From positions 47,319-111,318 of the forward strand of contig JANYFY010000032.1 in the NCBI GenBank assembly GCA_025359565.1: 64,000 nucleotides of DNA, in the 5' to 3' direction. Positions 18,273-26,809 of this stretch are shown one piece after another. A model generated the notes under the pieces. It was not told where the DNA came from and made no database searches. It saw only the letters and a program-made list of their open reading frames with translations. Positions within the stretch are counted from its first letter, which is position 1; each line of letters opens with the position of its first letter. Source of the DNA: Gammaproteobacteria bacterium (GTDB lineage: Bacteria > Pseudomonadota > Gammaproteobacteria > Steroidobacterales > Steroidobacteraceae). The position numbers and the translations under genes were made by a program.

Positions 18273-19252
18273 ATGACGCGCGACCCTGAATCCGTGGCAG
18301 CCCAGGGACCCATAAGAGTCTTCTTAAGCTATGCAAGCGACGACCGCCCGCGGGTAGCCGCCCTCGTCGCCGCGCTTGAGGCAGCAGGCTTTACGGTGTG
18401 GTGGGATGCGCTCATCAATGGGGGAGCGATTTTCGCCAAGTCCATCGCAAGTGATGCATCGCAGTCTTTTCTCCGATGGATTGGCGGAAGAATTACGCTT
18501 AAGTCTGTCGCGCGATAATCAACTACAGGTTGCCGCGCAAACCTCGACAGGAATATTTCACGATCGCCAAGAGAGCACGCAAAAAATTGCGCAAAAACTT
18601 GGGGTCGCATTTCTGCTAGACGGTAGTGTGCGCCGCGCTGCAGACGTCGTGCGCATGGTCGTGTCGTTGGTTGACGCATCTACCGGTTTCAATCGCTGGT
18701 CCCAGTCCTTCGACCGTAATCTAAAAGATATATTTGCGGTGCAGTCTGAAATTGCTGAATCCGTGGTAACCAGTTTAACCGCGCAGATGGGAACATTGCG
18801 GCCCAATGCCGGGGGTACTGCCAATGTACTCGCGTTCGAAGCATACCTGCGAGGTCGTGCTCTTTTCCACCAAGATTCCGGTGAGCAAACGGATCGCGAA
18901 GCACTAAAGTTATTTGAGGACGCGATTGTTGCGGATCCTGACTATGCATCTGCGCATGCGGCTCGCTCGCGTGCATTGGTTAATATTGCCGGCCAATATG
19001 CTGCCGCGGATGCCTTTCCAGCCTTGTATGATGCAGCAGAAGCGGCTGGCGTATCGTATGATCATGCGCACCACTTGGCAGCCGGTGACGCGGACTTATT
19101 ATCCGCCTTTGCATTTTATTGCGCGCATGGGCGACAGCACGCTCTACCAGCAAGCCGAGATATTGGCGCAGTGGGGTGATACTGAAACGGCCATGAATCG
19201 GCTGGCACACGGCTGGCGCGCAGCCTTGGTGCTTGCAGGGATTACGGATTAA
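18273..19252 (+). pseudogene. TIR / TolB-like / TPR protein with internal deletion and frameshift
   Basis: The first frame, from ATG 18273, encodes the front half of a TIR domain (RVFLSYASDDRPRVAALV, then GFTVWWDALINGG). Around 18442-18466 it jumps, out of frame, into the middle of a TolB-like domain (LFSDGLAEELRLSLSR, KLGVAFLLDGSVRRAADVV, RWSQSFDRNLKDIFAVQSEIA). The second half of TIR, the usual transmembrane segment and the start of the TolB-like domain are missing. TPR-like sequence follows (DPDYASAHAARSRAL), and a further frameshift near 19115 leads to MGDSTLYQQAEILAQWGDTETAM. Intact relatives are membrane-anchored TIR or cyclase-linked signalling proteins; this copy cannot work. Confidence 0.75.
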
Positions 19253-19257
19253 TCGGT

Positions 19258-20079
19258 GTGCTGTACTTAAGCCTGTTTCGCATGGTCGAGGCCTCACAAC
19301 CATTGATCGCGCGCAACCTATTGAGCCTACCCCGTCATTGGTTTCTGCTACCCGCGGCTGCGCTAGCGGCAATCGCGCAGACGCTATTAGCGCCGATGCA
19401 TGGAGTCCCCGCGGCGGTGTTGATCGCAAGTGCCGCAGCGATCATTTGGGCCCGCGGCGTGTCTCTACATGACCCGGATGCATTCCGTGCGACGCTCGGT
19501 AACAACGCATTTCGTTGGCTGCTGCTGGGGTTTTCCGCAGTGCTATTTATGGACTTCTCAGCTTCCTTCTGGCTAATTCCATTAGCGCAGCGACGTTTCG
19601 GGTTGGATGCGAGGTTAGCCGGTGCAGAACTAGGTGGCCTCATGATTGTAGGCGGTATTATAGGATCGGTACTAGGTGGCCTAATCGCGGATCATTGGCG
19701 CCGCCGAACGCCTGTGGGGCGCGTGTGGACCGTGTTGATCGTGGTGATATTAGAAGCGCTTGCAATAGGCGTGGCGGCGCAAGCCACAAGCTACCCCTCA
19801 TTTCGCATCGCATTTGGCATATTTTGCCTGGCAAGTGGTGGCTGGACGGGTGTCGCGGCTGCGCTCGGTTTGGAACTCGTGCCACGCGTTCACCGCGGTA
19901 CCGCCATTGCCGTTTATTTTCTGGTGACGACCCTATTGGGTCCTGGACTAGGCGCGTGGGCAGGGGGTGCGTTCGCTGATTGGCTCGAATCGTTAAGTCA
20001 AGCCATGATTGGGTGTGCCGCAGTAGCAGTAGTCGCCGTGGCCTTTTTTATCAAGCTGGCGCGTACACCTCCCATTTAG
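19258..20079 (+). pseudogene. MFS transporter, C-terminal two-thirds only
   Basis: A 273-residue frame beginning with GTG and consisting of about eight hydrophobic helices, ending at a normal stop. It matches the C-terminal part of spinster-like major facilitator transporters, including GGLIADHWRRR, the cytoplasmic-loop pattern repeated in the second half. The first four helices are absent, and the frame starts 5 bp after the stop of the broken TIR/TolB-like gene, so a deletion probably removed the start of this gene and the end of its neighbour together. Without the N-terminal bundle it should not transport. A shortened functional protein cannot be excluded but is unlikely. Confidence 0.6.
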
Positions 20080-20119
20080 GAGTACTAGCAGGTCTGTCGA
20101 TGCGAGCAATATAGAAGTT

Positions 20120-22238
20120 ATGAAAACCTCTACTTTTTATGCCTTGTGGTTATGCTCACTGGGAATTCTGGTGTTGCCGAGCGTTTTAATTCATGCCCAA
20201 GAGTTAAACGTTGAGCGCGCAACTGCAATTGCTCCCGCGAAATTTTCACCTGAACAAGCTATCGCAACATTGCGCTCGCACCAAAATGTGATGCATCCCC
20301 TATGGCAGGATTTAACCTGGTCGCAGCGCTTGGAAAGAGCGCGCCAGTTCGTCAGCCGATTGATTCACCCCCAGGCACTCAGCGCGAGCGCCGCCACTGC
20401 CGGATTTGCAGGGAACTTCACCACGATCTCCGCGCCATCAGGGGTGGCGATGGCGCTGCAGCGCCAGGCCGATTGCTCGCTGTCGATGTACAACGGCACC
20501 TACACGTTCAGTTTGACGCCGCCTACCATGGTCACTTTGCAGGTTGCCGGCATCACCCCTAACATCGAAAAAACTTTGCACAAGGCGGCGGGTTTAACGA
20601 CGCAGAGTAACCTGTTCGCGTCGGGGTGCAAGGAAGCCACCTTAGGGATTGGTAATCGGCGTGCCGTATTCCTCGGCACCTCCCCGCAAAACCTTAACTT
20701 GTATGCAGCGTCGGGCTACGACCGAACAAAAAGCGCTAAAGTGTTGTATTCCCTCGGAGTCAATACTAGTACCTATGAAGTGCGCTCTGTCAGGGGACAT
20801 CAACGGCGATGGCCGGGCGGATTTAGTCTACATTGCGCCCATCGTGAACGGACCGTTGGGAGTATTCATCGCACTGGGCGATGGGTATGGTGGTTTCGCG
20901 ACGCCGGTTTTCTATGCGGTACCCAGTTTTCTAGGCGCTGGCCAACTCGAATACTTCCCCACGATCTCCTCACTGCATCTCGCCGACGTCAATCATGACG
21001 GCAAAGCAGATTTAATCTATTCATACACCGATACTGACTACAAGAGCCAAGTATTTACCGTGGGCACTGCCGTACAGCTTGGCCACGGCGATAATACTTT
21101 TCAGCCGGTTAAAACCATTCCTTACTACTCCGGAGTGACTGGGTTCATTCGCACTTCCAAAGTTGCTGGACCCGATATCATGCGGCAAATACTGAGCGGT
21201 ACGGAGTACGCACCCATTAGCGTTGCTGATATGAACGGCGATGGCATTCCCGACATTGTCGCACTAGGATCATCCAGCAGTTATAATCTGCAAGTCGCGG
21301 TTTCGCTCGGGCTCGGCGATGGCACCTTTAAAACACCCATCCTGAAAACTTACGCGGCGCAAGCCCTCAACTCTGAAGGCCTGGCGGTGGCCGATTTCAA
21401 CGCCGACGGTAAACTGGATGTAGCAGTGACTGATCCGTTTGTCCCGGCCGCTAACGGCCTTTCCTTCGGCAACGGGGATGGCACGCTGAGCACTAGCGGT
21501 CCGACCACTGCCGCACTGCCAAATCAAGGAATATTTCTGCAGGTGGGGGGCGCCACCGTCGCTCTCGATTTAAACGGCGATGGAAAGCCGGACATTATTT
21601 CGGGCAGCGTCGAACTGCTCGCTCAAAATACCACAAGCTCTGGCAGCGCCGATTTTGCGCTAACAGCCAGCAGCGCGTCAGGCACAATTGTGGCTGGAAA
21701 TTCCGCGACCACCACCCTAAGTCTTGCACGCAGCAACGGCTTCGCTCAAAACGTTACCTTGTCCTGTTCCGGATTACCCACCTTAGCGACCTGTAGTTTT
21801 TCGCCGGCCGCCGTGACCTTAGGGGCAAGCGCGGTCACCTCTACTCTGACTATCGTCACAACGGCCAAGACGGCAATGAATTTGCCCACCCAACCTCTCA
21901 ATCCACTTATACCTGAGAGCCTATTGTTAGTGGGATTGGGATTAGGAGGAATACCCATTGGTTTAACTCAGCACCGCACTCAAGGGCAGCGGCGCCGAGG
22001 GCACAGTGGCCACCACGGGCGCCAAGTGCGACGTGTTGCGCGAATGCGGGGGCTCATGCTCTGTGCCTTGGCGCTGACCGGGTTCGCCCTGCTCCACGGC
22101 TGCGGTGGCTCGGGGTCAAGCCCATCCGGCAAACCGATGGGCAAACCCGGAACTCCCGCCGGCACCTACACCGTAACGGTGACTGCCACCGCAGGTTCCA
22201 TAGCGCACAGCGTGACTTTCACACTGTATGTGACGTGA
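20120..22238 (+). pseudogene. Secreted FG-GAP/VCBS repeat protein, single frameshift
   Basis: ATG 20120 starts a clear signal peptide (to about residue 26, HAQ). The first frame runs to YEVRSV, then at the G4 run 20793-20796 one base seems to be lost. The next frame carries several FG-GAP/VCBS calcium-binding repeats (GDINGDGRADLVYIA, ADVNHDGKADLIYSY, ADMNGDGIPDIVALG, ADFNADGKLDVAVTD). An Ig-like domain follows (NVTLSCSGLPTLATCSFSPAAVTLG), then a hydrophobic anchor with GCG, and a final strand region TPAGTYTVTVTATAG. The whole protein would be about 705 residues, a beta-propeller surface protein. The architecture is familiar from soil bacteria. The lesion is homopolymeric and may be a consensus error. 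Confidence 0.7.
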
Positions 22239-22257
22239 GTTAACCATCGCGTTTGCG

Positions 22258-22309
22258 CGCCTAGCGTTAGCGCCTGCGGTTAGCGCCTAGCGTTCGCGCC
22301 TGCGGTTAG
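22258..22309. repeat. 26-bp tandem repeat, two copies, one mismatch
   Basis: Two adjacent 26-base units (22258-22283 and 22284-22309) beginning CGCCTAGCGTT, with a single A/C difference. They fill the gap between two convergent genes, and the second copy contains the stop codon of the GH65-type gene. Confidence 0.85.
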
Positions 22310-24573
22310 CGCGGTAGACGCGTACGTATCACCCGACCCGTAGCGTCGCGGGCCACTTGAACATCGAAATACTGGCCACGGAATTCGAGGTGGCGCAGCG
22401 TCAGCGACTTCCATTCAGGTGGCAAGATCGGCGGATACGTGTCAACCAGCCCTGCCTCCGTGATGCGCAAGCCCGTAAAGCCGTAGACCAGATTCTGGAC
22501 CATGCCCCCCGCAGCGGTGACGAAGTAGCCGGCGTTGTTGCGGGCGGTTTCGGTCCTTACGTTGAAAGGTGGCTTCAGTGTGCCGCCGGTGAAGTTTCCA
22601 TGAAACCAATCGATTGCGGCGGACGCATCCCCCGCCACCGCCGCGGTAATGGAAGCCGGCGCCAGGCCCATGCTGTTCGGGTCGCGTTGCGATTCCGCTA
22701 GCAGCCGCTTAGCGTAGTGGTAGTCATTGTGACGAACCTGCGCACTCATCTTGAGGTCCACCGAAGGCAACAAGAGCATCGGCACTGAACTACCGCCCCA
22801 GGAACTGGAGCCGTGAGGCACGGACTCGTCGAAATCTAAGTGATGTTGGCCCGACACTGAAAACGGAATGTGCAAGTGCTCGGCAATTTGCCGCCAGCGG
22901 GGATCGGGCCTGGCACCGACGATAAGCGCGGCGGCGGCAGCAATGCGCAGTGCCTTGGCAGCGGCAACATTCGTGAAGGTGTCGTTCGGAACATCGCTGT
23001 AGTCTTCGTCCACTGAAGTCACGTGAAGAATGTCGTAGCGGTGCAAACGGGCGTTGTAGCTTGCCCGACTCACCCAGAAATCAGCGACGCTACGAATGAC
23101 CGGCCAGCCCTGCAGCCTTAGCCATTCCCGATCCAGGGTTGCAAGATAGTACTGCCATTGCGCGATCGCCACGTCCGCATTGACATGGATTTCGCGCTCG
23201 CCGAGTACGCCTGCAAAGTGCGGAGTCTGCTCGTCACCATTTTCAGGATCGGATTCCCAAGGATACATCGCCCCCGCACGACCGCGTTCAAGCGCCCGTT
23301 TCTGGGCGGCTGGAAGCGTACGACTGCGGAACATGACCAGCGATTTGGCACGCTCGGGGTGTAGTAAAAGCAGCGCTGGAAAGATCCAAGTGTCGCTGTC
23401 CCAGAACGTATGCCCGCTGTATCCGGACGTCAACGCACACGCACCCATCGGCCACGCGGTGTCGGTCGTCGAACTTGCGAGGAGATAATATAATTCAGAG
23501 TGTGCGGCAAGTTGTGCCGGCGCATCGCCCTCGATGACGATGTCGGACTGCCACAGCGCGGACCAGGCGCTGCGGTGCTCGCTGAGCAGCCGCTCGAAGT
23601 CTTGTGCGCGCGCCAAGGTGACCAACTTGAGATCATCGGCCGCGTCGCCACCCCACCCGGCACGCGAGTGAGCCACGAACTTGTTAAACGCATAGGTCTT
23701 GTTCTTCTCCACCTGCACCGTGACGATCAGGCTGAGCCGGTAAGAGCTCTGATATAGCGTCACCGCCACCGGGACTAACCCGGCGGGCAGGCTAACGGCC
23801 GCAGCTTGCGCCATCTTTAAGCCTTTTTCGGCTTTGCCATCAAGCCACATTGTGAGATTTTGCGTGTCGCCGGTTGCGTCCAGCACGTGTGTGTCACCGT
23901 GATACCAGAGAGCGGCGCGATCGGGCGTGGCAGGCGCCACCGGTTCCATGTTGAGACCGTTGGCAGCGAGATTCTCTTCCATCTCCGGTCCGCTTAAAGT
24001 GCCAAGGGGAAAGCGCGGCTGGTGAGGTGCCCAGAGATTCAATGCGAAAGACAGCTGCACTTGGCCGTCAAAGTCCGGAGTTATTGCCAATTGGGTGACG
24101 CTCAAGTGCGGGCTGGCCTGGCTTACGAAGGTCACGACCTTGATGTCAGAATGTCTTGACCCGTCGGCGTAGCGATAGGCAGTTGTCAGGGTAGCCGAAT
24201 GCAGGTCGAGCGTCTGACGATAGTCGGTGAAGTGTGCGGCGTCGAGCGGTGCACGATTGAGCCATGACGCTCCTTTCGACAATGCATCCGCGCGATAGTC
24301 GATTTCCGTCCAGCCCGGGATTGCCGCCGGCCGCGAGATGTCTTTCTCTCCGTAGTCCATGAAGGCCACCATGTAGGCCAGGTTGCCCTCGGTACCCCGC
24401 GGTGATCCCAACGTGGATACATAGCCATTGGCGAGATACGGCGGGAAATAATTGCTGAGGTCCTTCGCACCGGCGCTTAAACTAAAGCCCTCGTCGGCCC
24501 GCGCCGTCGGCGCCATTAGCACCAGTACGACCCAGAGCATTGCCAACCATCCGCCTGATCGATAGTTCGTCAC
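22306..24573 (-). CDS. GH65-type glycoside hydrolase (acid trehalase / ATHL1-like), exported
   Basis: A 755-residue protein with a signal peptide ending at ARA (residue 26). A beta-sandwich N-terminal domain is followed by an alpha/alpha-barrel with the conserved blocks GHTFWDSDTWIFPALLLLHPE (387-407), MYPWESDPENGDE (436-448) and VDEDYSDVPNDTFTN (521-535); Glu523 is the candidate general acid. These blocks are typical of GH65 enzymes acting on trehalose or other alpha-glucosides. It overlaps the upstream DUF6445 gene by 4 bp and closes a minus-strand operon headed by a TonB-dependent receptor. Hydrolase versus phosphorylase cannot be told from sequence; export favours a hydrolase. Confidence 0.8.
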   Translation of the reverse strand: MTNYRSGGWLAMLWVVLVLMAPTARADEGFSLSAGAKDLSNYFPPYLANGYVSTLGSPRGTEGNLAYMVAFMDYGEKDISRPAAIPGWTEIDYRADALSKGASWLNRAPLDAAHFTDYRQTLDLHSATLTTAYRYADGSRHSDIKVVTFVSQASPHLSVTQLAITPDFDGQVQLSFALNLWAPHQPRFPLGTLSGPEMEENLAANGLNMEPVAPATPDRAALWYHGDTHVLDATGDTQNLTMWLDGKAEKGLKMAQAAAVSLPAGLVPVAVTLYQSSYRLSLIVTVQVEKNKTYAFNKFVAHSRAGWGGDAADDLKLVTLARAQDFERLLSEHRSAWSALWQSDIVIEGDAPAQLAAHSELYYLLASSTTDTAWPMGACALTSGYSGHTFWDSDTWIFPALLLLHPERAKSLVMFRSRTLPAAQKRALERGRAGAMYPWESDPENGDEQTPHFAGVLGEREIHVNADVAIAQWQYYLATLDREWLRLQGWPVIRSVADFWVSRASYNARLHRYDILHVTSVDEDYSDVPNDTFTNVAAAKALRIAAAAALIVGARPDPRWRQIAEHLHIPFSVSGQHHLDFDESVPHGSSSWGGSSVPMLLLPSVDLKMSAQVRHNDYHYAKRLLAESQRDPNSMGLAPASITAAVAGDASAAIDWFHGNFTGGTLKPPFNVRTETARNNAGYFVTAAGGMVQNLVYGFTGLRITEAGLVDTYPPILPPEWKSLTLRHLEFRGQYFDVQVARDATGRVIRTRLPR

Positions 24574-25289
24574 TTAAGATGCCTTCGGCTCGTGAAGAAG
24601 CCGTTGAGTGTGAGTCGGCCAGCGTTCGGATCATTGCTCAACTTATCAGGGATCGTGATAGCGCTTGAGTGCAGCATAGCCCCGTCGTAAAAAATCAAGC
24701 GGTTCCACTTAGCCGCCACCTCACCAATACGCCTAAAATGTGCGTTGCTATTTTCCATGTATCCGGCCTTGATCCCATATTTTGCAGTAAAGATCTCGGC
24801 CGCAACCCGAGTAGCGTCCATAAATAATGCGTCGATCTCAAGCTTGGTCCGTTCCGGCACATAAAAATTTGTGCCCCCTAAGCTGTGGTCGTGAAAAAGA
24901 TAAAGCACACAGGCTTGCATGCTCAACCGGGCATCGAGACTACTGTCGTCGCGATGACAAATCCACTGGATCGGCCGTAGTGCCTGGGGCGGCAGCGTGA
25001 CCATCGAGTAGCGACACAACACACTCACGGCGCGTCGCGCGTCGAAGTACCGACGCAACCTCCATTGAAAGAATTCGGTGACACCTGCGGTCAGCTCGCG
25101 AGGTGAGGGCAGAGAAACGCCAGGGTAGAAACTGGAATCCACGGCACTGAAGTTGCCATGCCGATCGATGGCGAACTGCGCCAGCTTTTCTGGCTCCAAG
25201 AGCGCATCGTCGATGACGAGACAGAAATGACTGTCGTCGAATTTCTCGACCACGACCGACGCGTTTGGATTGAAGAGGCGCGCTGGCAC
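24570..25289 (-). CDS. DUF6445 family protein, 2-oxoglutarate/Fe(II)-oxygenase-like
   Basis: A 239-residue cytosolic protein without signal or membrane segment. It resembles the DUF6445 family, often found beside tryptophan-halogenase genes and TonB receptors in Xanthomonadales and Caulobacterales. A possible facial triad is visible: His-x-Asp within ICHRDDSS near residue 111, and the later His in GAMLHSSAITIP near residue 206, followed by Arg in GRLTLNGFF. That pattern fits an Fe(II)/2-oxoglutarate dioxygenase (jelly-roll) fold. It lies 16 bp downstream of the halogenase gene and overlaps the GH65 gene by 4 bp. Substrate unknown. Confidence 0.65.
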   Translation of the reverse strand: MPARLFNPNASVVVEKFDDSHFCLVIDDALLEPEKLAQFAIDRHGNFSAVDSSFYPGVSLPSPRELTAGVTEFFQWRLRRYFDARRAVSVLCRYSMVTLPPQALRPIQWICHRDDSSLDARLSMQACVLYLFHDHSLGGTNFYVPERTKLEIDALFMDATRVAAEIFTAKYGIKAGYMENSNAHFRRIGEVAAKWNRLIFYDGAMLHSSAITIPDKLSNDPNAGRLTLNGFFTSRRHLK

Positions 25290-25305
25290 AGGCTTGCGAA
25301 TGGCT

Positions 25306-26793
25306 TCAGGCCAGGAATGAGAGATGATCCGGCATTTTCGCCGCGGCCATATGAATGCTTTCTCTGACGCGCCTCAGGTAACTGAAGTTATCCTCTGATT
25401 TGATCGAATCAATCAGCGGATTATAGTTCTGTGGATTATGGCCTTGGCCCAGCAGCACCGCGAACCAGCTGGCCTCTTTGAATAGCTCGTCCGTGGCCAG
25501 AACGATTCGACCAGCGCGCGCGAAATGCTGCTCTCGGTAGACTAGCGTGTCGGGCAACGGCATCGCGCGACAATAGTTCCACAGCGGGTCGGTGCGGTTC
25601 ATTGTGGAATGATAGTGCAGAGCCAGGAAATCTTTGATACCCGCCAGTTCATCCGTAATCACCCGGTTGTACTGTTCAACAACGAAGGGATCACAATCTC
25701 GATCGGGGAACAGCGACAGTAGCTTGGCGATGCCACTTTGGATCAGATGGATGCTGGTCGATTCCAGCGGCTCCAGGAACCCACTCGATAGACCGATGGC
25801 AATGACGTTCTTGTTCCAGGCTTGGCGCCGACGGCCGGCTTTGAAGCGAATCGGTCGCGGATCGGCCAGCGCCGGTCCATCTAAATTGCGTAGCAAAACC
25901 GCAGCAGCTTCATCATCACTAATAAACTGGCTACAATAGACGTAACCGTTACCGGTGCGGTGTTGCAAGGGAATTCGCCACTGCCATCCGGCCTCGCGGG
26001 CGGTGGAACGGGTGTAAGGAACGGGAGGTCCCATGCGCTCGCAGGGCACAGCCTGTGCACGATCGCAGGGCAGCCAGTGCGACCAGTCTTCGAATCCAGT
26101 CTTCAAGACTCCTTCAATGAGTAACGCGCGAATACCCGTGCAGTCAATAAAAAGATCGCCGCTGAGAATTTCGCCGCGATGGGTGTGCAGCGCAGTGACA
26201 AAACCGGTCTCGGGATGCTGCTCGATCTTTGCGACCGTGCCTTCATAGCGCTTCACGCCCGCAAGTTCTACGCGCGTGCGCAAATATTTTGCGTACAGAC
26301 TGGCGTCAAAATGGTAGGCATAGCCGAGCGTTGACAGGAGTGAGCGCTGATCGGCAACAGGAAGGGAAAATTTGCCCGTGCGTGCCGCCACCGTATTCAG
26401 TGAATAATCTTCAAAATTTTCGCCAAACCCCTCAAGCTGCGCCTTGACCCAGCGATGCTGGAACGCCACGCCATCGCCCGGAACTCCGTAGCGGCCGAAG
26501 GGATGGAAATACCTGTGATTAGGTCGCGCCCAATCTTGAAATTCGATGCCAAGCTTGTAGGTGGCCCGAGTTTCCCGCATGAATTCCTTTTCATTGAGTC
26601 CGATGATCGCGTTGAACCAGTGAATGGTGGGGATGGTCGCCTCCCCGACGCCGATGGTTCCAATATCGTCAGATTCGACCAGCACCACACTGCATTGCCG
26701 CAGGTCGATGGCTTTGGCCAGCGCTGCGGCGGTCATCCAGCCCGCGGTGCCACCACCGACAATCACTATTTTTTTTATGCGTTTGTCGTTCAT
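25306..26793 (-). CDS. FAD-dependent tryptophan-halogenase family protein
   Basis: A 495-residue protein beginning at ATG 26793; a longer open frame to 27177 is rejected because it runs into the upstream gene and adds low-complexity basic sequence. It has the FAD-binding motif VGGGTAGW at 12-19, the halogenase lysine in TYKLGIEF (Lys80), the WxWxIP motif as WQWRIP (270-275) and FLEPLEST, which carries the catalytic Glu equivalent. All active-site elements of flavin-dependent halogenases are therefore present. No flavin reductase is nearby. Homologues sit beside TonB receptors and sugar enzymes in many Gammaproteobacteria, where their physiological substrate is unknown. Confidence 0.9.
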   Translation of the reverse strand: MNDKRIKKIVIVGGGTAGWMTAAALAKAIDLRQCSVVLVESDDIGTIGVGEATIPTIHWFNAIIGLNEKEFMRETRATYKLGIEFQDWARPNHRYFHPFGRYGVPGDGVAFQHRWVKAQLEGFGENFEDYSLNTVAARTGKFSLPVADQRSLLSTLGYAYHFDASLYAKYLRTRVELAGVKRYEGTVAKIEQHPETGFVTALHTHRGEILSGDLFIDCTGIRALLIEGVLKTGFEDWSHWLPCDRAQAVPCERMGPPVPYTRSTAREAGWQWRIPLQHRTGNGYVYCSQFISDDEAAAVLLRNLDGPALADPRPIRFKAGRRRQAWNKNVIAIGLSSGFLEPLESTSIHLIQSGIAKLLSLFPDRDCDPFVVEQYNRVITDELAGIKDFLALHYHSTMNRTDPLWNYCRAMPLPDTLVYREQHFARAGRIVLATDELFKEASWFAVLLGQGHNPQNYNPLIDSIKSEDNFSYLRRVRESIHMAAAKMPDHLSFLA

Positions 26794-26809
26794 GGGTATC
26801 AGAGGTCGT

